A DNA stretch of 64,000 nucleotides, from assembly GCA_031551355.1 (NCBI GenBank), contig JAVBNT010000006.1:62001-126000 (forward strand). Reading direction: 5' to 3'. Position numbers and translations under genes: made by a program. The DNA is from JAVBNT01 sp031551355 (GTDB taxonomy: Bacteria; Vulcanimicrobiota; CADAWZ01). Under the pieces are notes generated by a model. It did no database searches. It had not been told where the DNA came from and worked only from the letters and a program-made list of their open reading frames with translations. Positions 1 through 8,023 of the stretch are shown here, one piece after another (positions within the stretch are counted from its first letter, which is position 1; each line of letters starts with the position of its first letter).

Positions 1-295
1 GTCCGTGCGTATCCCATCCGGGTACGTACGGCGAGTCAAACCCTACAGCGGATCTATACTTTACAGCTATATCTTTTAGTATTTTGTTAAGACTCTGTCC
101 CAGATGAATTGAGCCGTTTGAATAAGGGGGGCCGTCATGAAGGATATACTTCTTACGTCCCGCACGCGATTTTCTTATCTCATTATATATATCGCTTTTT
201 TTCCAAAAATCTAAAATTTTCGGTTCGTTCTGAGGCAATCCGGCTCTCATCGGAAAATCTGTCTTGGGTAAATTTATTGTCGCGCTGTAGTCCAC
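1..295 (-). CDS. ileS: isoleucyl-tRNA synthetase, N-terminal part (runs off left edge)
   Basis: This is the start of the class I enzyme that charges tRNA-Ile in the cytoplasm. Reading the minus strand from a GTG at 295 gives the typical IleRS beginning (DYSATINLPKTDFPMR, then LHDGPPYSNG, LNKILKDI and YVPGWDTHG). The GTG is chosen because a GGAGG site lies 7 bases upstream (303-308) and because the residues it adds are conserved in the family; an ATG at codon 16 would cut them off. The signature HIGH site reads H64-L-G-Q67, so the second histidine is replaced by glutamine. The gene is last in the minus-strand run rplU, prp, small membrane gene, ileS. About 98 codons are visible; the rest lies outside the window. 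Confidence 0.93.
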   Translation of the reverse strand, partial: MDYSATINLPKTDFPMRAGLPQNEPKILDFWKKSDIYNEIRKSRAGRKKYILHDGPPYSNGSIHLGQSLNKILKDIAVKYRSAVGFDSPYVPGWDTHG

Positions 296-322
296 GCTAA
301 AAACCTCCTATAGTCTTGCAAT

Positions 323-350
323 AATCCCAAAGCAAAACAGCTTTGGGATT
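323..350. other. perfect 11-bp hairpin upstream of ileS
   Basis: AATCCCAAAGC at 323-333 pairs perfectly with 340-350 around a 6-base loop. It lies between the small membrane gene and ileS. No T-run follows on either strand, so it is not a classical terminator. The gap is too short for a full T-box leader. It may act as a processing or stability hairpin. Confidence 0.5.
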
Positions 351-381
351 GATTATCAGCATTATTAAAAATATGATTCAA

Positions 382-609
382 TTACTCATCGCTGTCGGTA
401 AAAAATTTGGCAATCATCGGTTTGCCCTGGCAAATTACCGCTCTTTTGATATCGTCGCGCTGCTGCTCCGTAAGCTGGCAATAAACATAATATAGTATTC
501 CTGTAGCAATTCCACCGATAATAGACACTCCTAAAATACGATCCCAGGATAAATCGCTTTTATCTTTAGAGCTCTTACACAAAGATGTTTCACGTTCAAA
601 ATCTTCCAT
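382..609 (-). CDS. small single-pass membrane protein, unknown function
   Basis: This 75-residue protein has a charged N-terminus (about residues 1-24), one hydrophobic segment at about 26-46 (ILGVSIIGGIATGILYYVYC) and a charged C-terminal part with the string QQRDDIKRAV. A strong AGGAGG site sits just before the ATG. The gene lies 13 bases after prp and 86 bases before ileS on the same strand, which suggests co-transcription. I recognise no family. The ribosome binding site, operon position and protein-like composition make it a real gene rather than a chance reading frame. Confidence 0.7.
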   Translation of the reverse strand: MEDFERETSLCKSSKDKSDLSWDRILGVSIIGGIATGILYYVYCQLTEQQRDDIKRAVICQGKPMIAKFFTDSDE

Positions 610-622
610 GGCATCCTCCTGA

Positions 623-994
623 TTATTTATTCAAACGGTTGATTTTATTCTTCCTGCCCGAAGACGATCCCTCTTCAATCCTAATATACGACGGGTATTG
701 TTTTCGTATCTCAAGCAAAGCTTTACAGATCGTCTCAAGCAAAAAAGCTATATTTGCGCGGTTTTTCTCACAAGATACAACCGGAGATTCAAAAAAAAGA
801 TAGCCCTCACTGCAGCGGTAAAAATCATCACTGCCGGTAACCGACTCGACTCCCAAAACGGCAGTCTGCAAAAGCGCGGAAACAGCAGCGCAGACAATAT
901 CGGTACCATGCCCGGAAAAACCGGCATGTCCGCAAGACTCAACGGCGGCAATCGCTCCATCGCGGTCTCTTTTTATTTTTATAACTACAGGCAT
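623..994 (-). CDS. prp: Prp-type cysteine protease for ribosomal protein L27 (YsxB family)
   Basis: Prp enzymes remove an N-terminal extension from ribosomal protein L27 in Firmicutes and relatives. The family hallmarks are visible: GHA with the catalytic histidine (H23) and DIVCAAVSAL with the catalytic cysteine (C35), followed by QTAVLGVE. I use the ATG at 994, which has a GGTGA site 5 bases upstream. A longer frame to 1087 would read through the rplU terminator at 1043-1075, so it is unlikely. The protein is 123 residues against about 105-110 for typical Prp; the extra residues form a basic C-terminal tail. It follows rplU as in Firmicutes, but the usual third gene rpmA (L27) is not here. 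Confidence 0.85.
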   Translation of the reverse strand: MPVVIKIKRDRDGAIAAVESCGHAGFSGHGTDIVCAAVSALLQTAVLGVESVTGSDDFYRCSEGYLFFESPVVSCEKNRANIAFLLETICKALLEIRKQYPSYIRIEEGSSSGRKNKINRLNK

Positions 995-1042
995 TAGCTT
1001 CACCGCCGGCATATTTTTAAAAACAATTTCTCTAAGTAATAT

Positions 1043-1075
1043 AAAAAGACCGGAAAAACAAAGTAACCGGCCTTT
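1043..1075 (-). terminator. rho-independent terminator after rplU
   Basis: On the minus strand AAAGGCCGG (1075-1067) pairs with CCGGTCTTT (1053-1045), nine pairs with one G-U, followed by a T-run. It would end or attenuate the rplU transcript before prp. Confidence 0.8.
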
Positions 1076-1105
1076 ATACATATTCAAAAAAACTAAAAAC
1101 TATAA

Positions 1106-1426
1106 TTATTTACCTACATTTATAGAATCTATTGAAAGAAGCGTATACGGCTGGCGATGGCCTCTCTTAATTCTAATTCTCTTCTTAGGTTTATAATGGA
1201 AAGCAATAACTTTCTTACCCATTCCATGGTGCAGAATTTTACCGTCTATAGAAGCTCCGGCAACATATGGTGTCCCTATCGCTACCGAAGAATCGTCTTT
1301 TACAACAGCAATTACTTTGTCGAATTTTACGGAAGCATTCTGCTCTGCATCCAGTTTGCTTACTCTGACTTTATCTCCAGCCGATACTTTATACTGTTTA
1401 CCGCTGGCTTCCAATATTGCATACAT
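1106..1426 (-). CDS. rplU: 50S ribosomal protein L21
   Basis: L21 binds 23S rRNA in the large subunit. The 106-residue protein has the usual length and the family's two ends: MYAILEASGKQYKVSAGD at the start and the basic KKRIRIKRGHRQPYTLL block at the end. A GGGAGG ribosome site lies about 11 bases before the ATG. It is first in a minus-strand run and diverges from the ankyrin gene across a 237-base gap. A terminator follows at 1043-1075. The neighbour is prp, as in the classical rplU-prp-rpmA order, but rpmA is absent. Confidence 0.97.
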   Translation of the reverse strand: MYAILEASGKQYKVSAGDKVRVSKLDAEQNASVKFDKVIAVVKDDSSVAIGTPYVAGASIDGKILHHGMGKKVIAFHYKPKKRIRIKRGHRQPYTLLSIDSINVGK

Positions 1427-1663
1427 AATTTATGTAGCCTCCCTCACATAATGGTAAATGAAAATTCATTACATTTATAATTTTAAAGATTACCCTAAAT
1501 GCTATCACAAAGAACAATGCTTTGTCAATATAGAATGCCGGGCATTTTACCTCAGTCATAAAAACTTTAATTTACATCAAATCCCCCATAGGTTTCGCTG
1601 CTTTATATATAGAATATTATAAACAAATTCAGTTTTTACAAAAGATACATGAGGAGTCAAACC

Positions 1664-2428
1664 GTGTTACATAAAGTGTCAAAAATATTCTGTATTTTCG
1701 CCGTTGCCGCATTTATCGGCGGACAGGTTTCAGCGTCACCTATTCATGATGCGGCAAGTGATAAGGACATCAGAAAAGTATATCAGATACTGGAAGAATC
1801 GCCAAACGAAAAAAAATCAAAAAACATTTACGGCTGGACGGCTCTGCACATTGCAGCGGCAAACGGCGATCTTAACATGGCAAAAATGCTTCTGGAAATG
1901 GGAGCCGATCCCAATGCCAAAGCAAACAACGGACATACGCCGCTGCATAAAGCAGCCTATGCAGGTCATGAAAAAATGGCGGAGCTGCTGATTGCCGGCG
2001 GCGCTCTGGTCAATGCAAAAAGTTCAAACGCCAGCACACCGCTGCACGGGGCCGCCTACAGCGGCAATAAGCTTTTGATCGGCTTGCTGATAAGAAAAGG
2101 CGCGGTTAAGGAAGCCAAAACATCCCTTGGACAAACACCGCTTCATGTTGCGGCAGCGGCAGGCAAGACAAAATCAATCGGTCTTTTACTGAGTCTTGGA
2201 GCACAAATAGACGCACTTGACAATGAAGGCCGGACGCCGCTATACCTGGCCATTGAAAAAGAACAGCTCAAAGCCGCGGAAATGCTGTTAAATTCGAAAG
2301 CCAATCCGTCAATCAAAGCCAAAAACGGCCAATCGCCCAAGTCGCTTGCACAAAAAAATCCTAAGACGGCGGAATTATTCAAAACAAAAAAGGCCGGCGT
2401 CAGGAAAGAGGCAAAAAAGAACCGATAA
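1664..2428 (+). CDS. exported ankyrin-repeat protein
   Basis: The start is set at GTG 1664 because GAGGAG at 1651-1656 lies 7 bases before it; the in-frame ATG at 1649 would place that site inside the gene. A signal peptide follows (basic VLHKVSK, hydrophobic IFCIFAVAAFIGG, then QVSA before SPIHDAA). The mature part is about six ankyrin repeats with clear cores such as GWTALHIAAANGD, GHTPLHKAAYAGH, GQTPLHVAAAAGK and GRTPLYLAIEKEQ, then a lysine-rich tail. Ankyrin repeats bind proteins; the export signal points to an extracytoplasmic partner. The gene stands alone between divergent rplU and the transporter. The partner cannot be deduced. Confidence 0.9.
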   Translation: MLHKVSKIFCIFAVAAFIGGQVSASPIHDAASDKDIRKVYQILEESPNEKKSKNIYGWTALHIAAANGDLNMAKMLLEMGADPNAKANNGHTPLHKAAYAGHEKMAELLIAGGALVNAKSSNASTPLHGAAYSGNKLLIGLLIRKGAVKEAKTSLGQTPLHVAAAAGKTKSIGLLLSLGAQIDALDNEGRTPLYLAIEKEQLKAAEMLLNSKANPSIKAKNGQSPKSLAQKNPKTAELFKTKKAGVRKEAKKNR

Positions 2429-2519
2429 AATATCAGTTTGCAGGATTTTTCCGGTATTCAAAATAATTATAGTAGTTCAAAAACTGAAAAACATCAAAAC
2501 GGAAGGCATCAATTCATAA

Positions 2520-3833
2520 ATGGAAACTGAAAAAAACGAATCCGGAGTAAAATCATTTCCTCTTGTCTATTGGGTTTCAATTTTATTCGAGTTCATGGAA
2601 AGAGGCGCCTATTATGGTGTTATGAGCATCCTCTCCGTATACCTCGTCACGTCAGTGCAGGACGGAGGCCTGGGTTTTTCGAAGGCCAGCGTCGGGCTGA
2701 TAAAAAGTACAATACAGCCGATAATTTACGCACTGCCTATTTTCAGCGGCGCACTTGCCGACAGATACGGATATAAAAAAGCACTTTTAGTCGCCTTCAC
2801 TTTACTGGGACTGGGCTACATGCTGACAAGCCAGGCTCATGATTTCCATATAGTTATGGCCAGTCTGGTCGTAATGGCCATAGGTGCAGGGACATTCAAG
2901 CCTGCTATTTCAGGAACAATCGCCAAGACAACCACAGCCAAAAACAGTACTCTGGGCTTTGGAATTTTCTATTGGACTATAAATCTCGGAGCCTTTTTAT
3001 TCCCTCTGATTCTGGTTCCCTACTTAAAAACGTTAGGCTGGCAATATGTGTTTATAGCCTCGTCAATTGCCACCGGAATCTTAATATTCCCGTGCCTGGG
3101 GTTATACAGAGAACCGGTAAAAGCGGAGTCTTCCGAAAAAAAGAAAAATTTCTCCGAGATAATTTTCAACGCCTTTACCGTACTTAAGGATTTCCGGTTT
3201 ATATCCCTTATCCTGATTTATTCCGGATTCTGGATTCTGTATTTTCAAATGTTTGATACAGTTTTATGGTATCTGAAAGAACATATGGATATGGCGCCGG
3301 TGAATTCCTTTATAAATTCCATCATTGCATATACGGGAATAAACTTTACTTTTAAATTTGATGCCGAACATGTCACCGTCATCAATGCCGGCACGATCAT
3401 TACACTCCAGTTGATTATATCAAACATAACCAAATCGACAAAACCACTGCCCACTATGATTACAGGAATATTTCTCGGAACAGCGGGAATGGCAATACTG
3501 GCAATCTCTACGCATGCCTGGGTTTTTGTCGGCGGAATAATACTGTTTTCAATAGGAGAAATGACGGCACATCCGAAATTTCTCAGTTATGTCGGGCTGA
3601 TAGCCCCCAAAGACAAAGTCGCCACCTACATGGGCTATTCATTCCTTTACGGAGTATTCGGTTCGGGAATCGGAGGAATACTCGGAGCCAAAGCATACGT
3701 TTATTTCATAGAAACACTCCACAACCCCAGCGCATTATGGCTCATGTTCTCATGCATAGGGGTCGCAACAATCGTGGGACTGATTCTTTACAACAAATTT
3801 CTCGCCCCACAGGAAATTGCCGCCGAAAAATAG
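2520..3833 (+). CDS. POT/PTR-family proton-dependent peptide transporter (MFS)
   Basis: This is a 437-residue inner-membrane protein with about twelve hydrophobic segments. The N-terminal FEFMERGAYYG carries the ExxER proton-coupling motif of the POT (proton-dependent oligopeptide) family, and GALADRYGYKKAL is the MFS loop 2-3 signature. The substrate is likely di- or tripeptides, or a related solute; specificity cannot be read from sequence. It is somewhat shorter than most bacterial POTs. A GGAAGG lies about 13 bases upstream of the ATG, which is far for a ribosome site, so the start is slightly uncertain. It is followed after 23 bases by a Yip1-like membrane gene and may be co-transcribed with it. 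Confidence 0.87.
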   Translation: METEKNESGVKSFPLVYWVSILFEFMERGAYYGVMSILSVYLVTSVQDGGLGFSKASVGLIKSTIQPIIYALPIFSGALADRYGYKKALLVAFTLLGLGYMLTSQAHDFHIVMASLVVMAIGAGTFKPAISGTIAKTTTAKNSTLGFGIFYWTINLGAFLFPLILVPYLKTLGWQYVFIASSIATGILIFPCLGLYREPVKAESSEKKKNFSEIIFNAFTVLKDFRFISLILIYSGFWILYFQMFDTVLWYLKEHMDMAPVNSFINSIIAYTGINFTFKFDAEHVTVINAGTIITLQLIISNITKSTKPLPTMITGIFLGTAGMAILAISTHAWVFVGGIILFSIGEMTAHPKFLSYVGLIAPKDKVATYMGYSFLYGVFGSGIGGILGAKAYVYFIETLHNPSALWLMFSCIGVATIVGLILYNKFLAPQEIAAEK

Positions 3834-3856
3834 AGTCCAATACAGGAGTTTAAATC

Positions 3857-4525
3857 ATGGATCTTGATTATTTCAGAGCAGATTTAATGGAAATGCTTAC
3901 AAATCCGAAAGCAGCTTTCCGACGCATAATAAACTATGAACATAATTCCGTCGGTATAATATGCCTGTTTATAACCGGAATAATTCTGGCCATAAAGCGA
4001 ATCACGGTAATTAACGCCAACTTCAAGCTCATAGAAGAGATGTCAACAAACTTAGCCGTTGCGCAAAGTCAAAAAGACGGTATGATCGCCGTCGCGGCTC
4101 TTCTGCCGGTAACCCTGGTAGCATTATGGTTTGTAATATCTTACATAACCGATATTGCCGCCGAAAAGTTCGGCGGTTTTTCCGGAGATTTAAAGGACAT
4201 ACAAACGGCGTTCTCATATATCTCAATATTTATTTTAATTTTTGAGCTGATTATTTTTCCGTTGTTCATACTTGAATATACGGCACACATAAAATTTATG
4301 GGCACAATCGCATCCATTCTCACGGTAATATTCTGTTTATGGATTTTATATATGGGAGCAACGGCGATAGAGATTGTTTACGGCGTACCGATGTCATACG
4401 GTTTCATAATCTTCATCGCAGTGACTTTCCTTGTAATGCTGTTTTATTATATAGTTGTGGACTGGGTTATCGGACAAATATTTATTCCGCATATGAGAAA
4501 AGGCGCATATGATACAAGATTTTAA
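3857..4525 (+). CDS. Yip1-like polytopic membrane protein
   Basis: This 222-residue protein has about five hydrophobic segments. Its N-terminus (LMEMLTNPKAAFRRI) resembles the MLxxPxxxF entry of Yip1/YIF1-type bacterial membrane proteins. AGGAG lies 8 bases before the ATG. Its end overlaps the following ATPase gene by 17 bases, so the two are probably translationally coupled. Function is unknown; bacterial Yip1 proteins are generally uncharacterised. Confidence 0.65.
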   Translation: MDLDYFRADLMEMLTNPKAAFRRIINYEHNSVGIICLFITGIILAIKRITVINANFKLIEEMSTNLAVAQSQKDGMIAVAALLPVTLVALWFVISYITDIAAEKFGGFSGDLKDIQTAFSYISIFILIFELIIFPLFILEYTAHIKFMGTIASILTVIFCLWILYMGATAIEIVYGVPMSYGFIIFIAVTFLVMLFYYIVVDWVIGQIFIPHMRKGAYDTRF

Positions 4526-5036
4526 AGGATTAGTCCAGGTTTATACCGGCAGCGGCAAAGGAAAAACAACGGCCGCCTTCGGACTTGCGCTGAGGGCCCT
4601 CGGAAGAGGTATTCCCGTTTTCATTGTGCAGTTTATGAAAAACAAAGATTCGGGCGAATTTATTATGGCGGAAAAAATGGACAACGTTACCATCTATACT
4701 TTTGGAACCGACAGGTTTGTCGATAAATCTCATCCGTCCGCAGAGGATCTGTCTCAGGCAAAAAAGGCACTGAAAAAAAGTGAGGAGCTAATCAGACAGA
4801 ACGCATATGGTGTTCTGATTCTCGACGAAATTAATAATGCGCTTGATTTCGGTCTGCTCAAAACAGAGGACGTTCTCGCTCTAATCAGTATAAAACAGGA
4901 AGCGATGGAATTGGTTTTGACCGGCCGGAACGTTCCCGGCAAAATAGCGGAAAAGGCCGATCTGGTCACTGAAATGCTGGAAATAAAACATCCCTGGCAA
5001 AGAAACATTGCCGCAAGAAAGGGTATTGAGTGGTAA
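4509..5036 (+). CDS. cob(I)alamin adenosyltransferase, CobA/BtuR/CobO type
   Basis: CobA enzymes transfer the adenosyl group of ATP to cob(I)alamin, making adenosylcobalamin. The P-loop is unusual in the family way, GSGKGKT at residues 14-20, followed by AAFGLALRALGRG and VQFMKNK. Later come ILDEINNAL (the Walker-B-like strand of this family) and ELVLTGRNVP near the C-terminus. The length of 175 residues is normal. No other cobalamin gene is near; the neighbours are a Yip1-like protein (17-base overlap) and an MBL-fold hydrolase (7-base overlap), so the enzyme probably serves salvage. Confidence 0.88.
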   Translation: MIQDFKGLVQVYTGSGKGKTTAAFGLALRALGRGIPVFIVQFMKNKDSGEFIMAEKMDNVTIYTFGTDRFVDKSHPSAEDLSQAKKALKKSEELIRQNAYGVLILDEINNALDFGLLKTEDVLALISIKQEAMELVLTGRNVPGKIAEKADLVTEMLEIKHPWQRNIAARKGIEW

Positions 5037-5680
5037 TGATTATAGATTATCTCGGACACTCATCATTTTTAATACATACCGACATAGAAATCCTCATAGA
5101 CCCTTACTGCGATTGTCTGGGATATGGAAAAATAAGAGAAAAATGCGATATAGTCCTGATCACCCACGATCACCGGGATCACAATAATATTTCGGCGGCC
5201 AACGGAAGATGCAGCGTGCTGCGGGGAGCATCGTCCGAATGGAATATTGAAGACACAAAAATAAAAGGATTTCTCAGTTACCATGACGACTGCAGCGGGG
5301 AAAAATTGGGTAACAATACTATCTTTACGGTAGAAGACGGCGAAACCAGAATATGCCATCTCGGAGATCTTGGCCATTCGCTCAGCAAAAAATCGGCGGA
5401 AGAAATCGGGCCTGTGGACATTCTAATGGCACCAATAGGCGGAAATTATACTATTGGACCGCAGGAAGCACTGGCTACAGCTTCGCTGTTAAAGGCCAAA
5501 ATACTAATTCCTATGCACTACAGGACGGCGATGCTTAAGGAATTTACAGAAATTAAAAACGGGGTCGGCGCGCTTGACAATACGGAAGCCAAAGCTGAAA
5601 AAATTCGCAGGTTTAGATTGGATACAAACCAGCCGGACCTTAAAAGCGGCTTTAAAGTATTAATTCCCGACTACAAATGA
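5030..5680 (+). CDS. metallo-beta-lactamase-fold metal-dependent hydrolase, UPF0173-like
   Basis: The protein begins IDYLGHSSFLI and then ILIDPY and LITHDHRDHNN, which carries the HxHxDH metal site of the MBL fold. Further metal-site elements are CHLGDLGH and the late PMHYRTA. This layout fits the UPF0173/YtkL group of small MBL hydrolases, whose substrates are unknown. The start is either GTG 5030, with AAAGGG 6 bases upstream, or ATG 5036, which overlaps the preceding TAA as TAATG. Either way it is coupled to the adenosyltransferase gene. It overlaps the next gene by 4 bases (ATGA). Confidence 0.87.
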   Translation: MVMIIDYLGHSSFLIHTDIEILIDPYCDCLGYGKIREKCDIVLITHDHRDHNNISAANGRCSVLRGASSEWNIEDTKIKGFLSYHDDCSGEKLGNNTIFTVEDGETRICHLGDLGHSLSKKSAEEIGPVDILMAPIGGNYTIGPQEALATASLLKAKILIPMHYRTAMLKEFTEIKNGVGALDNTEAKAEKIRRFRLDTNQPDLKSGFKVLIPDYK

Positions 5681-6513
5681 GTATTAAGGTAAAAAAATTG
5701 AAAAGTTTAATAAGACCGGTATTAAAATTTATTGCTTGTCTGTTTGCTACACTTTTTTTCATCAATAATTACTGCCAGGATAACTCTGTAAATACAAAAA
5801 TAGCAGCAAAATCCCCGTTCTGGAAAAACCATACGGAGGGAATATACAGTTCATGTGTGCCGCTATCCAAGGGTTCGGATGATGAGTATATCTATTTTTT
5901 TAAAATCAACCCTTCAATTTACAAGGCAAAAATCATTTACTCCAGTGAGCTGGGCTGCAAAACACTGACGGTAAAAGAGATTGCCGAAAAAACAAAGGCA
6001 TCTGCAGTAGTAAACGCCAGCTATTTCGACGAAAAAAACGAGGTGCTGGGATTTTTAAAAGTAAACGGAAAAGTATACAACGACTATATCGCGGAACCGA
6101 TCATTTATTCAGGCATAACCGCCATAAACAACGGCAAACTATCTATTTTACACCGAAACGACTTTGCCCAAAATAAATATAATGAAGCGGCTCAGGCCGG
6201 CCCCAGACTGATTTCCAAAGGAAAACAAACAGAAGGAGTTGCCAATACAATTGATTTCAGAAAAAAATCAAGAAGGGCCGGAATCGCTATCGACAGCAAC
6301 GGCAATATACTGATATTTAAAACGTACCGCTCCATCGCCAACTGGGAACAAATAATCTCGACAATCCGTAACAATCCGGAGCTTAAGATCGTAGAAGCAA
6401 TGAATTTGGACGGCGGATCCTCAACCCAGATAACCGTAAACACAAAATCATTCAAATTCAGCGACGGGCATGCGCAAATCCCTGTAGCAATAGGATTTTT
6501 CAAGAAAACATAA
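5677..6513 (+). CDS. exported phosphodiester glycosidase-family protein (NAGPA domain)
   Basis: A basic start and a hydrophobic stretch (FIACLFATLFFI) form a signal peptide or membrane anchor. The C-terminal two thirds match the NAGPA (phosphodiester alpha-GlcNAcase) domain of bacterial exopolysaccharide-related proteins: VVNASYFDEKN around residue 115, AGPRLISKGK, and MNLDGGSSTQITV near the end. Members hydrolyse sugar phosphodiesters, often on surface polysaccharide. The ATG overlaps the MBL gene stop (ATGA). It ends a plus-strand run and converges on the LIM-DA1 gene with only 4 bases between the stops. Confidence 0.85.
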   Translation: MSIKVKKLKSLIRPVLKFIACLFATLFFINNYCQDNSVNTKIAAKSPFWKNHTEGIYSSCVPLSKGSDDEYIYFFKINPSIYKAKIIYSSELGCKTLTVKEIAEKTKASAVVNASYFDEKNEVLGFLKVNGKVYNDYIAEPIIYSGITAINNGKLSILHRNDFAQNKYNEAAQAGPRLISKGKQTEGVANTIDFRKKSRRAGIAIDSNGNILIFKTYRSIANWEQIISTIRNNPELKIVEAMNLDGGSSTQITVNTKSFKFSDGHAQIPVAIGFFKKT

Positions 6514-6517
6514 AACT

Positions 6518-7672
6518 TTAAAAAGATTTATTGTTTTTGACGTATCTCAGCACAGCGTCGGTTCCTCCAAGCCTTTTTTCCAAATCAAGCATCTTGCGCA
6601 ATCCGCCGCCGTAAACGGGATCCTTGTTTTCCAGTTTACGCAAAGCCCGTTCCTTAAACCCGGCATCCAGCAGGTTTTTATAAGCTACCCACTCGCAAAA
6701 ACCCTCTTCAAACGACAATTCCGGTTCCGGTTTGGCATTGGCATTACGCCAGGCATGCGCATATTCATGTGAGAGAGTATCAAAAACCATTTCTGCAGGC
6801 ATGCCATTTTGAATATATATCGTCTGCCGGATAAGAAAACCGAACACATATTCCGGCTGGCAAACGCCAAGCGGTTCATTAACGGAAGATTTTATGGACT
6901 CAGTCAGCTTCAAAAGACGCTGGCTATTCACAAGAAAAAGCCTTTTTTCATCAAATTTAAGCTCCAATCCTACCGCGCGGTAAGCGCTCTGCTTTACTCT
7001 TTGAAAAATATTTTTTAATTCGTTATACGCAACGACCGTCCCCGTCGAGCAGGTACTGCACAGAGGAAAGTTCCGTTCCGAATTATACTGATCTTTAACG
7101 GGAATACCGCAAGACCGGCAATGCTCATAGCGGTCATAACACTGGCGGCAAAAAACATAAGGACTTCCGGAAACCCCAAGCCCTTCGCCTTTTATACTTT
7201 TCTCACACACGCAGCACCTGGGAATATAATATTGCTCATAGCATTTTTGGCAATAATTTTTCGCTCCGTTTTTGGCATACCTGCCGCTTATAACATTAGA
7301 ACACCGATCACATTTGAGAGCAATGTGCGCACTATAGCATGATTCACATATATTCTGGCCGTTTTTTTCAAAATACTTACCGGTTATATTCTGTTTACAC
7401 ATAAAGCACTTCTTGCCGAATTTTTCCTTCGCACATGAAGAGCAATAATTCCCGGCTCCGCCGTCTTTGTAATATCTACCGTCTATCGTTACACCGCACG
7501 AAGAACAGCGAAGACGCGTTCTGTTATAGCAACCGTCACAGTAATTTTTACTGCCAACCTGCCAATATTTACCGGAAATAGACTCGCGGCACAAATCGCA
7601 AGTCTGCTGCGAATATGCAAATCCGGCAAATAAATATAAAAAAAGAAAGATAAAAACAAATATTCTACACAA
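6518..7672 (-). CDS. exported multi-LIM zinc protein with C-terminal DA1-type metallopeptidase
   Basis: The protein starts with a signal peptide (IFVFIFLFLYLFAGFAYS) from a TTG codon at 7672 with AGGCGG upstream; no ATG fits. Residues about 25-210 hold six LIM-like zinc modules with paired CxxC knuckles (for example CDLC/CDGC, CFMC/CESC, CDRC/CQKC). The C-terminal half carries HEYAHAW at 302-308 and EEGFCEWVA about 20 residues later. This HExxHAW plus EEGxC arrangement is that of plant DA1 peptidases, which also have an upstream LIM domain and act in ubiquitin signalling. Here the protein is exported and has no ubiquitin-interacting motif, so the target must differ. It is probably monocistronic. 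Confidence 0.85.
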   Translation of the reverse strand: MCRIFVFIFLFLYLFAGFAYSQQTCDLCRESISGKYWQVGSKNYCDGCYNRTRLRCSSCGVTIDGRYYKDGGAGNYCSSCAKEKFGKKCFMCKQNITGKYFEKNGQNICESCYSAHIALKCDRCSNVISGRYAKNGAKNYCQKCYEQYYIPRCCVCEKSIKGEGLGVSGSPYVFCRQCYDRYEHCRSCGIPVKDQYNSERNFPLCSTCSTGTVVAYNELKNIFQRVKQSAYRAVGLELKFDEKRLFLVNSQRLLKLTESIKSSVNEPLGVCQPEYVFGFLIRQTIYIQNGMPAEMVFDTLSHEYAHAWRNANAKPEPELSFEEGFCEWVAYKNLLDAGFKERALRKLENKDPVYGGGLRKMLDLEKRLGGTDAVLRYVKNNKSF

Positions 7673-8023
7673 TACGCTTTATCCGCCTGCAATTAAAAAT
7701 AATTTATAAACTCAAAAAAGACAGTTCAAAAACCCGTGCGGGAAATCCTTCCGCACATATCAAATTTAAGACATAAACCTATTATTAATATTGTCGAATA
7801 TTATCTAACACATTACAACATCACACCCTATCCGTTTTGGCGAACATATATCGCATTCCCTAGAACACTTTAATCTCAGCTCATACTCCCGGCATATTAT
7901 AAATAAAAATAAGCCACCGGCTGATACGGACAAGTAAAGGAGATCGGTTCGATAACAAAGAATTTTATTCTATGGTTTATTGTAAAATAAACATCAATGC
8001 CCAGACTTCAGGAGGACTCCAAA
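7673..8023. other. intergenic region between divergent genes
   Basis: This stretch separates the minus-strand LIM-DA1 gene from the plus-strand PhoH gene and must hold both promoters. A weak hairpin is visible (GTGCGG 7736-7741 with CCGCAC 7751-7756) without a T-run. The right end holds the AGGAGG site (8010-8015) that fixes the PhoH start. I see no small gene in it. Confidence 0.5.

Noticed and set aside
296..381. T-box riboswitch in front of ileS
   Set aside because: The gap is only 86 bases and shows one simple hairpin; no T-box sequence or long leader is visible.
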